Notes: generated from the sequence alone by a model not told the origin. Shown: positions 8,393 through 17,545, counted from the first letter of the stretch. The stretch is 64,000 nt of DNA from Scytonema hofmannii PCC 7110 (GCF_000346485.2 NZ_KQ976354.1:1799719-1863718), one strand, 5' to 3'. A program made the numbers and translations.

Positions 8393-9249
8393 ATGTTAAA
8401 CGATAACGAATTTCAAGAATTAGTGGAGGATTTGTCTAGTTCAGATGTATCCATACGTGTTGCTACATTAAAGACTTTATACCAAGATCCTTCACAAGAT
8501 GAACGAGTGTTACCACATCTAGAGGCTTTGTTGAATGACACAACACCATGTATTGTCATGTTACCATATCGCTTTGGAGAAATTCGTTGGTTAGCTGCTA
8601 AAGCTTTAGTTGCAGAACGTGCGGCTCTTGGGCATGGTGAGCCAGTACGAATGCATAACGTTGTCCGACCTTTTGATACAGAAGAATTCGCGTTGTTGGC
8701 TGCCTCTGCTGGTGTAAAAAGTCGGGGTGGTGTCGAAGGTGTACTGGAAGCACTGGCTACTCTTCGTGAAATGGGAGAGTTGCCATTATTGGTAACATTG
8801 AATTTTCTGATACAACCCTGACGACAACCCACGCCAGTCAGAACGCTAAGAAAATTACACTTGGCATTGATAATTTACAGATTGGTCGCACTGGCATCGG
8901 AAACTCTGCTCATCCGTTTGATGAAATTTTCCAACACTTAGATCGAGCAAAAGGTTTACGCTATCCAATAGTGCTGACTGACGGCGTGTGGAGCGATCAA
9001 GTAAAAGCCATACGCGCTGCTAAGCGTTGCCATCAAGCTGGTATTGAGATTATTGCTGTCGGGTTTGGTGAAGCAGATAGCAATTTTTTGCGGCAGATTT
9101 CTTCTAGTGAAAACTTAAACTTCTTCACAAACCTCAGGGATTTAGGTGAAACTTTTAGTTGGATTGCTCAAGAACTAACAGAAGGCGATGGTCATATCGA
9201 TCCTGCAACAGTGAAGCAACGCCAGAAACGATTGAAGCTATGGGGTTAG
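8393..9249 (+). pseudogene. broken HEAT-repeat/vWA-domain gene
   Basis: The first part (8393-8821) encodes a HEAT-like N-terminus with SSSDVSIRVATLKTL. From about 8800 a different frame encodes the C-terminal part of a vWA domain (FSDTTLTTTHASQN, PIVLTDGVWSD, IIAVGFGEADSNFLRQIS) down to 9249. The DxSxS metal-site segment expected before it is absent, so the gene has both an internal deletion and a frameshift. A 41-codon frame at 8274-8399 overlaps the ATG at 8393; I cannot tell whether it is meaningful. Confidence 0.75.
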
Positions 9250-9278
9250 TGCATAGACCATTGCTTACTCAGGCATTA

Positions 9279-9350
9279 GGGGCTGGTAACTGTCACTTAA
9301 TTACTACCCACATTTACCCAATACTACCCTTTTTGAAGAGGTTCGTTAAC
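9279..9350 (+). repeat. about 70-bp diverged direct repeat, copy B
   Basis: Partner of copy A at 7831-7900, beginning GGGGCTGGTAACTGTCACTT. It follows the stop of the vWA remnant by about 30 bases. Confidence 0.6.
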
Positions 9351-9450
9351 TTCAATTAACATGAGGGTCAAACCAGATTCTAAACAAACCGTAATATTTG
9401 TTAACGGGTGTCATGTTGACTTTCTGTCAGCGATTAATTTAGATATAGTT

Positions 9451-9541
9451 AGGACTTACGCATCCTCTACGAATTCTTGGCGCTCTTGGCGTCTTGGCGG
9501 TTCGATAAATTAAGGTTCCTAGCAATTTTTGCGTAAGTCCT
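9451..9541. mobile_element. MITE-like element with AGGACTTACGCA termini
   Basis: The 12-bp ends AGGACTTACGCA (9451-9462) and TGCGTAAGTCCT (9530-9541) are perfect inverted repeats of each other. The 91-bp element has no coding capacity. A lone end of the same sequence occurs at 52975-52986. Such ends are typical of small non-autonomous elements in cyanobacteria. Confidence 0.7.
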
Positions 9542-9567
9542 GTACAAATTACGAATTATGAATTGGA

Positions 9568-10347
9568 TTACCTACCACTCCAATGAATAAATCGTTTCTC
9601 AATTAGCAAGAACACTGCATTTAAGGCATACCCCAGAATGCCAGTAATCAAAATAGAAGCATACATATCCTTGACATTCAGGACTTGTTGAGCATCAATA
9701 ATACGCTTACCCAGTCCCGTTTCGGTACCAATAAACATTTCTGCCACGATCGCAATCACCAAAGCGAGACTGATACCGCTGCGTAATCCAATAAACGTCT
9801 GAGGCAGACTTTCCCAAAACAAGACATCTTTAAAAATCTTAAATCGATTAGCACCCATCACCTTCGCAGCTAAAATCCTGTTCTTTGTAGCATGGATAAC
9901 GCCATAGGCGCTGTTGAACACGATAATCAGTAGAGCACTAAACGCTGCGATCGCAACTTTATTAAATTCACCGATTCCGAAAAAAAGGATGAACATTGGA
10001 ATCAAAGCACTCGCAGGCGTGGAACGAAAAAAGTCAATCAAAAACTCAAAGCTGCGATAGACAGGTTCTGAACTTCCCAACACGACCCCTAAAGGAACGC
10101 CTATGATAGCCGCAATGAGAAATGCTTGGAAGGTTCGCATCACGGTAGCGATGAAATCTTGCATCAGAGTACCGCTAAACGTTGCTTTAAACAGTTCACC
10201 CAAAGTATCAATCGGAGTGGGTAGCAAAACCGGATTAATCCATCCTGACTTAGCCACTAACCACCACAGCACAAACAGCAACAAAACACCAATCAGAGGC
10301 AACAGTTTGTTACCGATATTCTTCATATCATTTCCGCATTTCTTCAC
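9568..10347 (-). CDS. ABC transporter permease, SsuC/TauC type
   Basis: An integral membrane protein of 259 residues with about six hydrophobic segments and the binding-protein-dependent transport signature region (WESLPQTFIGLRSGISLALV), where the coupling helix contacts the ATPase. It is the last gene of a three-gene operon; its start overlaps the ATPase gene by 20 bases. The family imports sulfonates, nitrate-like anions, thiamine precursors and similar small molecules. The substrate cannot be named. Confidence 0.92.
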   Translation of the reverse strand: MKKCGNDMKNIGNKLLPLIGVLLLFVLWWLVAKSGWINPVLLPTPIDTLGELFKATFSGTLMQDFIATVMRTFQAFLIAAIIGVPLGVVLGSSEPVYRSFEFLIDFFRSTPASALIPMFILFFGIGEFNKVAIAAFSALLIIVFNSAYGVIHATKNRILAAKVMGANRFKIFKDVLFWESLPQTFIGLRSGISLALVIAIVAEMFIGTETGLGKRIIDAQQVLNVKDMYASILITGILGYALNAVFLLIEKRFIHWSGR

Positions 10348-11128
10348 GAAACACGTCTAGACAATGGCTGCTAACACGAATAAACTCTGGTTCGGATAAA
10401 ATTTCTGGCGATCGCGGACGTGAAGCTTTATAATGAACCATCTCAACCAAAGAGGTAGGGCGCTTACTTAATAGCAGAATCATATCTGCCAGATAGACTG
10501 CTTCTTCCAGATTGTGAACCACCATCACCATTGTAAGTGAAGATTCCATAAAAATTTCTTGTAACTTTTCCCGAACGTAGAGAGTTGTTTCAAAGTCCAG
10601 TGCGGAGAACGGTTCATCAAGAAACAAAACCTCTGGTTCGGCGACTAGTGCTCGTAAAATTGAGATGAGTTGTTGTTGTCCACCTGAAAAACTGTAGGGA
10701 TAGCGTTTCAAATCTAATTTAATATCAAAAGCACTTATTAACTTTTCGACTCGCTGTTTACTCTCCCGTTCCGACATCCCTTTTACTTTGAGAGGATAAG
10801 CAATATTATCCAATGCACTTAACCAGGGAAATAGTGAATCTCGATAATTCTGAAATACATAACCAATTCGCGCCCGACGAATCGGTTTATCATTAATTAA
10901 TATCTGACCTTTGTCAAATGGCACTAATCCACTCATCATATTAATTAGAGTAGATTTGCCACATCCGTTGGGACCAAAGATGGAGATGAAATATCCCTTT
11001 GGTAAATCTAAATTAAAATTTTCATACAGAACTTGACCTGCAAAAGACTTACACAAGCCTTTGATACTGATATTTGCCCCTGTATCCATAGGATTCACCT
11101 TTGGATTGTCAAGTATATCATTAGGCAT
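10328..11128 (-). CDS. ABC transporter ATP-binding protein, SsuB/TauB type
   Basis: A protein of 266 residues with Walker A GPNGCGKST, Q-loop (VFQNYRDSLFPW), signature FSGGQQQ, Walker B VLFLDEP and the switch histidine in VVHNLEEAV. It energises the permease at 9568-10347 and uses the binding protein at 11121-12149. Eight-base and 20-base overlaps with its neighbours indicate a tightly coupled operon. Confidence 0.93.
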   Translation of the reverse strand: MPNDILDNPKVNPMDTGANISIKGLCKSFAGQVLYENFNLDLPKGYFISIFGPNGCGKSTLINMMSGLVPFDKGQILINDKPIRRARIGYVFQNYRDSLFPWLSALDNIAYPLKVKGMSERESKQRVEKLISAFDIKLDLKRYPYSFSGGQQQLISILRALVAEPEVLFLDEPFSALDFETTLYVREKLQEIFMESSLTMVMVVHNLEEAVYLADMILLLSKRPTSLVEMVHYKASRPRSPEILSEPEFIRVSSHCLDVFREEMRK

Positions 11129-12149
11129 CCTTATAGATTAAAGAGGTTATGTCTACTTTTTTAGAAAAGACTTGTTTTTCATACATATAATCGAAAAATT
11201 TTTGAAAGTACTTCAGGTCTGAATCTGTAAATTCATCATACATTTTGTAGGCGGGTATGGGAACTGCTTTAGCTAATTCTCCCTCAATGGGAGTGTAACC
11301 AGCCAAATATTTGCGTGCTTCATTTGGATTGTCACGAATATTTTGAATAGCGCGGCGATAAACTTGTATATATTTCTTCGTGGCTTCTGGATTTTCTTGA
11401 ATAAATTGAGTACTCAGGGTCGATGAACCACCAAACCAAGGAACACTGGAGTTTCCCAGAATGTATTTAGCAATAACTCCTCTTTCGAGTATCCTTGTAA
11501 CTTCTTTAAGTTGACCAATCGTTCCAGTAGGCTCTAAGGTAAAGACAGCATCAATTTGACCTGAAGCAATCGCTGGAATGTGTTGCTTTGTTTCCAATTG
11601 AATGACTTGAGGATTGTCAATACCGATTTTTTCTAAAATTCCTTTGGCTAACGCCTGATTTTGAGGACCGGGACCCGTACCGAATTTTTTTCCTTTTAAA
11701 TCGTCAATTGTTTTAATACGACTATCCTTAGCCACAATAATTTCATCCACTACGCTCTGAATATTGCTGGGATTGGATGCAATGATTTTAAATAAACCAG
11801 GTTGTAAAATTTCTCCCAAAGCTAGATTACTCGATCCAATAGCCGCCGAACCTTGAACTCGTCCAGCAATTAGCCCTTCAACAACCTGCTGTGCTCCAGG
11901 GAATTTGTTGGCGTCTACATCTAATCCGGCTTGTTTAAAATATCCCTTTTCTAGAGCTAAATAGAACGCTAAACTTGCTGATACAGGCCAGTGACCAATA
12001 ATAATTTTGGGAGCAATTCCTGTTTTTTCTGTTGAAGATGGCGACTTCGTAACTAGTTGGTTTGACGTTTTCTGATTGCATCCATGAATTACAGATGCAA
12101 GAACGGCACCTGCACCCATTTGAAGGATAATACGTCTATGAACTTTCAT
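11121..12149 (-). CDS. ABC transporter substrate-binding lipoprotein, NMT1/SsuA-like
   Basis: A protein of 342 residues. The N-terminus RRIILQMGAGAVLASVIHGC combines a twin-arginine-like start, a hydrophobic core and a lipobox-like cysteine. The mature part has the type 2 binding-protein fold (IIIGHWPVSASLAFYLALEK; KGKKFGTGPGPQNQ; IDAVFTLEPTG). First gene of the operon. NMT1/THI5-like members bind sulfonates, thiamine precursors or related molecules; the ligand here is not evident. The divergent B12-type radical SAM gene at 12721 may be metabolically linked (inference). Confidence 0.9.
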   Translation of the reverse strand: MKVHRRIILQMGAGAVLASVIHGCNQKTSNQLVTKSPSSTEKTGIAPKIIIGHWPVSASLAFYLALEKGYFKQAGLDVDANKFPGAQQVVEGLIAGRVQGSAAIGSSNLALGEILQPGLFKIIASNPSNIQSVVDEIIVAKDSRIKTIDDLKGKKFGTGPGPQNQALAKGILEKIGIDNPQVIQLETKQHIPAIASGQIDAVFTLEPTGTIGQLKEVTRILERGVIAKYILGNSSVPWFGGSSTLSTQFIQENPEATKKYIQVYRRAIQNIRDNPNEARKYLAGYTPIEGELAKAVPIPAYKMYDEFTDSDLKYFQKFFDYMYEKQVFSKKVDITSLIYKDA

Positions 12150-12511
12150 AATTAGATAACAAGATACGGTATTTTAGGGATTTTGTATTTATTAACTTAT
12201 AATAACCGCACAGTCTATCTGCTGTTCTTGTGATAATTATTTGACTTTATATTCACAACAGCTTTTTGCACCTTTGTCAAGAAGTTTGCACGCGATAAGC
12301 CTGGTAAGGCTTGCGCTTCGCGATAAGCCGGGTACAGCTTGCGCCAAGGGCGAACGCCTTTGGGAAAAACTTTTTGGTTTTCTGAACCTAGCAGTTCGGG
12401 ATGAAGCGGTACAGCAAAAAAGCCTTGGCAGGAAAATAATTAAGAAAATAAAAATTGTTTACATCTCATCATAAATTTCTTATATTTTTTCTTATAGTAT
12501 AATTTTAGAAA
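12150..12511. other. divergent intergenic region (362 bp) with dispersed repeats
   Basis: It lies between the binding-protein gene and the small gene at 12512. It contains the repeat cluster 12292-12357 and an AT-rich stretch at 12430-12510 that could hold the promoter for the radical SAM gene. No credible gene seen. Confidence 0.6.
12292..12357. repeat. one and a half tandem copies of the 38-nt dispersed repeat
   Basis: A truncated copy (12292-12318) is followed directly by a full copy (12320-12357) that differs from the one inside the Uma2 gene at 15-52 by a single base. Confidence 0.8.
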
Positions 12512-12727
12512 TTGGCAAATAAAAATTTCCAAAATTGTCTTGTGGTATGGACATCCTTGCCCGCTCTCATCTGGAATGGGCAAACATACCATTGGTATCA
12601 AGTTAAGGTTGGTGCCGTTATGGAAAATTGCCTTACCGACTTTTCCAACCACCAAGAAGTTGCGATGGCGATCGGATTGAAAATTCCCGACTATATAGTC
12701 CACACTTTGCACCCTAAACTATGGTAA
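12512..12727 (+). CDS. small protein coupled to the radical SAM gene
   Basis: A frame of 71 codons starting with TTG. Its stop overlaps the ATG of the radical SAM gene (12721) by seven bases, as in translationally coupled pairs. The sequence (IWNGQTYHWYQVKVGAV, then VAMAIGLKIPDYIVHTLHP) looks like a small folded domain rather than random translation. I do not recognise it. It could be an accessory or substrate protein of the enzyme. An opposing frame at 12440-12712 is less likely. Confidence 0.45.
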   Translation: MANKNFQNCLVVWTSLPALIWNGQTYHWYQVKVGAVMENCLTDFSNHQEVAMAIGLKIPDYIVHTLHPKLW

Positions 12728-14274
12728 CTAACAAGTATCCAACAATTGGACTAATTGAACCTCCTGCTACGGGACTCTACGATGCAGAAGGCAAAAATTG
12801 GACTTCTTTATACAGACATCGTTCCCTAATCAGCAAGCAAGTTTTGATAGCCGATTTGCAAGCAGGAGGATTTGATGCCCAATTGGTCAACCTTAGAGAC
12901 GATCATCATAGCGAAGAATTTGGAGAGATTGACTGGAAAGGGATAACTTTGCAGAAAACTTATGTTGGGGGCAAAATTTCTGCTCTCAATCCCCACGCAT
13001 TTGATGCTTGGGGAATTACAGTGAATTTCTCTCAAGACCGTCAAGTCAGTTGTATGGTAATTGAGCATTTGGCTAAGGGGGGGCGTCCCATTGTCGTTGG
13101 CGGTTCGGATGCTCTGGCTGAACCACACCACTACTTCAAGGCTGGCGCAACAGCAGTCGTTCAGGATAAATCTGGGGCAGCGAATTGGGCTATTTTTGAC
13201 TATGTACTGGGAAGACCCCTTCGAGAAGAACTTACGGGTGTTATGCTCGCAGATGGTAAACAGTATCCCAGGAAAACTAAAGCCAAAAGTCCAGATGAGT
13301 GGGCGCTACCCTCGTTAGAAGTAGCGCGGGAATGTTTAGGGACACTCCCCAATGTCCAGGGATTTGTGCCAGTCGGTTCGTTAGTCGCTGACATTGGTTG
13401 CGATCGCACCTGTGATTTTTGCATGACACCCACCTACGGCACTGGCTTTAGAAGAATGTCACCAGAAACAGCCCTCAAATGGTTGGCTATTCAGAAAGAG
13501 GCAGGGGCTGTTTCGATTAATATCGGTTCGGATCAATTCCTCGCTCGCGGACTCTTCCCTGAGGGGCGAGAAGAGATTTTCAAAATTACCAATGGTGCGC
13601 GGGAGATGGGAATAACTCTGATGTGGCCGAATGGTTTAGAACTGAGGAAAACAACTCTTGGGGCTGGGCGTAACTACGAAAATACAGACCTCAGACCTGA
13701 TGAAGAACTCATTGAAGCACTTTTTGGCTGGGATGGCAAAGTAGGTTGTCCATTGGCTTACATTCCTGCCGAACGTCCCGTTTTTGGACGAGAAGCCTAC
13801 AAGAAACTCCTGCCATGGCAAGAGCATTGTACGTTGATGAAATCTGTAGTCAGAACTGGTGTACCTGTCATCGCTTATGGCATCATTATCGGGCTACCTG
13901 ATGATGACCATGATGACTTGTTACGTCTTGAGGAAGCGATTTCAGAACTGGTGGATGAACTAGTAGAAATTAACCCGAATCTGGAATTTCAGACTTCCTG
14001 CTACAGCATTATTCCCTTGCCTGGAACTCCGCAAGCCCACAATTTACGCAAGGCAGGACTGCTACAGTTTGAAGACACCTGTCTTTGGGGGGTATGGACA
14101 ACTACTTCCAATACTCATCACCTGAGCTACGCAGAGGTTTCTGATTGGCAAATTCGTCTATCTAATATTCGGAGAGCACCGTCTGAATTTACCAACTATA
14201 ACGGGGAATATTCAGGGATGGTTAGTGGAGCTTCTTCCACCGACTCAAAGATTGTGTTGGCGAATATGAACTAA
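12721..14274 (+). CDS. B12-binding-type radical SAM protein
   Basis: A protein of 517 residues. An N-terminal region of about 190 residues resembles a cobalamin-binding Rossmann domain (PIVVGGSDALAEP). It is followed by the radical SAM core with CDRTCDFC, a CxxxCxxC cluster motif that holds the 4Fe-4S cluster cleaving S-adenosylmethionine. Later motifs include YGIIIGLPDDDHDD and SIIPLPGTPQ, usual in the B12-radical SAM superfamily, whose members do methylations and rearrangements in secondary metabolism. The exact reaction is unknown. It is divergent from an ABC importer operon, a plausible functional link. Confidence 0.85.
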   Translation: MVTNKYPTIGLIEPPATGLYDAEGKNWTSLYRHRSLISKQVLIADLQAGGFDAQLVNLRDDHHSEEFGEIDWKGITLQKTYVGGKISALNPHAFDAWGITVNFSQDRQVSCMVIEHLAKGGRPIVVGGSDALAEPHHYFKAGATAVVQDKSGAANWAIFDYVLGRPLREELTGVMLADGKQYPRKTKAKSPDEWALPSLEVARECLGTLPNVQGFVPVGSLVADIGCDRTCDFCMTPTYGTGFRRMSPETALKWLAIQKEAGAVSINIGSDQFLARGLFPEGREEIFKITNGAREMGITLMWPNGLELRKTTLGAGRNYENTDLRPDEELIEALFGWDGKVGCPLAYIPAERPVFGREAYKKLLPWQEHCTLMKSVVRTGVPVIAYGIIIGLPDDDHDDLLRLEEAISELVDELVEINPNLEFQTSCYSIIPLPGTPQAHNLRKAGLLQFEDTCLWGVWTTTSNTHHLSYAEVSDWQIRLSNIRRAPSEFTNYNGEYSGMVSGASSTDSKIVLANMN

Positions 14275-14325
14275 ACACCATAACTCTTTTGGGTTTCCAA
14301 GTAAAAAAAGGTTATTTAACCACCT

Positions 14326-15225
14326 TCATAACCCTTGCGATTTGCGAAACTCTCGTACCACTTCCTTGACATCGCGCAACTCACCCTCAACTAGACTATT
14401 TAATTTTTGTATTTCCTCAGCAGTAATTTTTCCTATAAGTTGAGAAATTGCTGCTTTTAATTCTGGATATTTTTGTAAAGTTTCTTGACGGACAATTGGT
14501 ACAGCTTCATAGGGAGGAAAATAGCCCAAACTATCTTTCAATACAACTAAACCCAAACGAGCAATTTGCCCATCAGTTGAACTTCCTGCTACTATATCGA
14601 CCAAACCTTGAGTTAAAGCCCGATAAATTAAATCCAAGCTCATTAACTTAGGCGGCTCTCGAAAACGTAAATTATAAGTTTTAACCAACCCTGCTAAACC
14701 ATCTGGACGTTCGACAAATTCATAACCAAAACCACCCCGCCATTGAGGAGTATACTTAGCAGCATCCGAAAGATTTGTCAGATTATATTTTTTTGCATCT
14801 TCACCGCGAATAGTCATTGCAAAAGTACTTTCATAACCCAAAGGAGGCATAACTTCCAACTTAAATTGCTGCGCGTAAGCTGCTTTTAACTTATCAAAAA
14901 CCTCTCTAGCACTACTAATAGACTTCTGCTTTAATATTGACGTATAGACAGTACCAGTATAATCAATATAAGCATCTACTTTACCCGCAACGATCGCATT
15001 GTGGCAAACAAACAAACCCCCCAACCGAGGTTTTCTTTCCACCTTTAACTTAGTCGTCGCTTCAATCTGCTGCGCTAACAATTCCCCCAAAATATCCTGC
15101 TCCGTAAAATCCTTAGATGCAACAACAATATCACCTCCACCTCCACCACTACTGGTCAAATTACAACTAGCAATAGCCAAAATCAAAACCAACCCTAAAA
15201 CCAAAAATCCCAAAAATCTTTTCAT
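14326..15225 (-). CDS. osmoprotectant-type (OpuC/ProX) substrate-binding lipoprotein
   Basis: A protein of 299 residues. The signal peptide ends in a lipobox (LILAIASC), followed by a glycine-rich linker. The mature part begins VASKDFTEQDILGELLAQQI and contains VDAYIDYTGTVY, both characteristic of the glycine betaine/choline-binding OpuAC/OsmF family. It follows the permease gene at 15235-15885 by nine bases. No ATP-binding subunit is in this operon. Confidence 0.88.
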   Translation of the reverse strand: MKRFLGFLVLGLVLILAIASCNLTSSGGGGGDIVVASKDFTEQDILGELLAQQIEATTKLKVERKPRLGGLFVCHNAIVAGKVDAYIDYTGTVYTSILKQKSISSAREVFDKLKAAYAQQFKLEVMPPLGYESTFAMTIRGEDAKKYNLTNLSDAAKYTPQWRGGFGYEFVERPDGLAGLVKTYNLRFREPPKLMSLDLIYRALTQGLVDIVAGSSTDGQIARLGLVVLKDSLGYFPPYEAVPIVRQETLQKYPELKAAISQLIGKITAEEIQKLNSLVEGELRDVKEVVREFRKSQGL

Positions 15226-15234
15226 TCGTAACTC

Positions 15235-15885
15235 CTAACTTCTAACTTCAAACCGCTTTTCCAACCACCCTATCCCAAAATCAGCTAGCAAAGCCATTGC
15301 TGCCGCAGGAACAGCACCAGCTAAAATTAATTGATTGTTTACCACCGCAATTCCCCGAAAAATAAACACACCCAATCCACCAGCACCAATTGCAGCACCA
15401 ATAGTCGCAATCCCAATGGCAATTACCATTGCCACCCTTATCCCTGCTAAAATAACCCCCAATGCTAAAGGAATTTCTACTTGCAATAATAATTGTTTAT
15501 CCGTCATTCCCATTCCCCTACCAGCTTCAATAATAGCTGCATCTACGCTAATAATACCTGTATAAGTATTACGAATTATAGGTAATAAAGAATATAAAGT
15601 TAAAGCCACAATCGTCGGAGTTGCACCAATACCACCAATAACTGGAATCGGAATTAATAAACCAAATAAAGCTAAACTAGGAATAGTTTGCAGGATATTG
15701 GCTATACCTAAAATAGGTTTTTGTAAGCTTTTAGTTCGAGTAATCAAAATCCCTAAAGGAAGACCAATAATTGTCGAGGTAGTAATAGAAATAATTACCA
15801 AAAATAAATGCTCGCCAGAATGTTGGAGAATTTCTGGAGCATATTTAATTAGAAAAAAATCATTTAAATTCATAATATTCGTCAC
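15235..15885 (-). CDS. osmoprotectant ABC transporter permease (OpuB/ProW type)
   Basis: A permease of 216 residues with about five hydrophobic helices and the inner-membrane signature (GRGMGMTDKQLLLQVEIPLALG). Length and sequence suit OpuCB/OpuBB-type subunits. It is first in a two-gene operon with the binding protein. The system needs an ATPase encoded elsewhere; the UgpC-type ATPase at 19862 is of another subfamily and is not an obvious partner. Confidence 0.88.
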   Translation of the reverse strand: MTNIMNLNDFFLIKYAPEILQHSGEHLFLVIISITTSTIIGLPLGILITRTKSLQKPILGIANILQTIPSLALFGLLIPIPVIGGIGATPTIVALTLYSLLPIIRNTYTGIISVDAAIIEAGRGMGMTDKQLLLQVEIPLALGVILAGIRVAMVIAIGIATIGAAIGAGGLGVFIFRGIAVVNNQLILAGAVPAAAMALLADFGIGWLEKRFEVRS

Positions 15886-15965
15886 TTTGCTACGAAGCTA
15901 GATCTTGGTCGAGTAGCTTTTTATGTGTTTTTGTGTGTTTTTATGTTATTTTGAGTTAGCTTCTT
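15881..15965 (+). repeat. leader of the toxin-immunity cassette, duplicated at 8131-8215
   Basis: It includes GCTAGATCTTGG and two TTTTTATGTG-like runs and ends GAGTTAGC. It sits directly upstream of the toxin-domain gene and probably contains its promoter. The same segment heads the deleted copy at 8.1 kb. Confidence 0.7.
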
Positions 15966-16009
15966 GAAGAAGACTGTGTTAAACATGGAAGCAAGCTAAT
16001 CACAATATT

Positions 16010-16399
16010 ATGTCAAATTCATTGCTTCCAAATGAGGGCGCTGTCGGTACTTATTGTGAATTGCTTAAAAAAGGACGTAGAGGCGATAATTTAACACCAC
16101 ATCACATCCCTTCCAATGCGTATATGCAAGTAAAAGTGCTTGGTTATACAAGAGACAAAGGAATCGCAATTATGATGGAGCATTTATCTGCTGGTATGGG
16201 TGGACGCCATCGGCAAACTCTATCCTATGGACAGTCCCCCAATTTGGGTTTATCTCCAAGACAAGCGCTGGCTCGTGAGGTATGGGATGTACGATCGATA
16301 TATCGAAGTCAAAAACTTTATAATTTGGAGATTAAGCATAGCTTACAACAAGTCATTAGACAAAACAAATCGACATGGCAGGGGATTTTTGATAAATAG
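16010..16399 (+). CDS. orphan polymorphic-toxin nuclease domain (HNH/Endo VII-like)
   Basis: A protein of 129 residues that looks like the C-terminal toxin tip of a polymorphic toxin without its delivery region. GTYCELLKKGRRGDNLTPHH, MMEHLSAGMGGRHRQTLSYG and LSPRQALAREVWDVRSIY are conserved in toxin tips of secreted bacterial nucleases; HH and the later RHR are likely metal-site or catalytic residues. No signal peptide or delivery domain is present. The partner gene starts 12 bases downstream and resembles Imm30. It is either a cassette moved from a larger toxin or used inside the cell like a toxin-antitoxin pair. Confidence 0.75.
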   Translation: MSNSLLPNEGAVGTYCELLKKGRRGDNLTPHHIPSNAYMQVKVLGYTRDKGIAIMMEHLSAGMGGRHRQTLSYGQSPNLGLSPRQALAREVWDVRSIYRSQKLYNLEIKHSLQQVIRQNKSTWQGIFDK

Positions 16400-16410
16400 A
16401 GGATTAAACA

Positions 16411-16833
16411 ATGGATGAAAATACATTACTTAGCATCTTGAAAGCTAATAAATTAATGCGATACCGTGAAGAAATTACTGCTTTTGAAAATGCTTTAATG
16501 GAACTTGCGGAGAATCCTAATAGTAAATATTTGAGAGAACTACATTTAGTCTTGGACGATAAATGTCAACATCAGGAAGTGATGTTTGGTCTCATTCACT
16601 TTTTAGAATCTTTTGATGTAAAAGAGCAACTCCAAGCATTTATTGATGTCATTCCTAGTTTGGCAACTTCAGCACCGGAATGGACAAAGTTACTTCATAA
16701 CCGTATCTTGAATGATGAGCTGGCCTATCTTTTATATCAAGATATGTTAAATTCTATTGACTCCTTAAAGCGCGATACTGTTAACCGGTTACTAACAGGA
16801 ATGGCACAGCAATGTCAGCCTGTTAATACATAG
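16411..16833 (+). CDS. immunity protein, Imm30-like
   Basis: An all-helical protein of 140 residues. LLSILKANKLMRYREEI, HQEVMFGLIHFLESFD and LLHNRILNDELA fit the Imm30 family of immunity proteins. It is expected to bind and block the toxin domain encoded immediately upstream. A fragment of a second copy of this gene remains at 8213-8260. Confidence 0.75.
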   Translation: MDENTLLSILKANKLMRYREEITAFENALMELAENPNSKYLRELHLVLDDKCQHQEVMFGLIHFLESFDVKEQLQAFIDVIPSLATSAPEWTKLLHNRILNDELAYLLYQDMLNSIDSLKRDTVNRLLTGMAQQCQPVNT

Positions 16834-16846
16834 CTTGCTTGTCGTC

Positions 16847-16879
16847 AGAAACCCGGTTTCTTTGAGAAACCGGGTTTCT
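16847..16879 (+). terminator. hairpin after the immunity gene
   Basis: AGAAACCCGGTTT and AAACCGGGTTTCT pair perfectly over 13 bases around a 7-nt loop, 13 bases after the immunity gene stop. There is no long U tract, so it may instead be one of the common cyanobacterial AAACCGGGTTT repeats; a related hairpin is at 49978-50048. Confidence 0.6.
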
Positions 16880-17336
16880 ATGTCTCACGTTTCTTATGTT
16901 GACCTACTTAATAAAAGTCCTATTTGATTTTTTGAAATATACGTAGGGCTAGCATTGCTCACCATACAAAGAACCTACAAATCCGGAGTAAATTTCTACT
17001 TCAAAAGAAATAAACTGTCAGCTAGTTTCGATCAATTTTATCTGTCAAAAGGAAGAGGTATAAACTTGTGCTCTTCGCAACAATGAGACAGCATTAATAC
17101 TTTTAGTCTATGTATAGTGACTGAGAGCTAAAACTGATGACAATATTTTGCAGACTAAAATTCATGCGCGAAAGGAGCAATTAATACTGTTAGAACTCCT
17201 ATCTAAATTCTAAAAATTTGAATGAATCACTCCAGACGCTGAGAACGCAGAGGGAAGAAAGAGAGGATTTCAAGAAACACATACAAATATTAAAACACTC
17301 TTAAGTTTTTAGCTTATCTACCCAAAGTATGAAGTC
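16880..17336. other. intergenic, nothing recognised
   Basis: About 450 AT-rich bases between the hairpin and the split gene at 17337. I see no credible coding frame or RNA gene. Confidence 0.6.
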
Positions 17337-17496
17337 ATGCCTATAACTCAATCGTCAAGCTTCGAGCGAAGAATCGTGCAAATCTTCAAACACCTGATGT
17401 ATTCAATGATATCACCCTGGCAATGTCCGCTACCAGTGGCAGAAAACACAACTGATAAAGTTGCTATCTATTTTTACAAAAATGACAGATGGGTTC
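17337..17496 (+). pseudogene. 5' part of a small gene split by the IS4-family element
   Basis: From ATG at 17337 (MPITQSSSFERRIVQIFKHL) 53 codons plus one base run without stop to the left target duplication. Joining 17496 to 19701, with the element and one target copy removed, restores an uninterrupted frame of 110 codons ending at 19873. The join reads AIYFYKNDRWV-PIMFYKLEE. Function unknown. Confidence 0.75.
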
Positions 17497-17545
17497 CAAT
17501 ACTGCTCGGTTAAGGGAAAGTGAAGCCTAAAATTCCGAAGAAACT

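Noticed and set aside
12440-12712. 90-codon minus-strand frame
   Set aside because: It is antisense to the coupled small protein at 12512 and ends in an AT-rich lysine run; the plus-strand frame has the better context.
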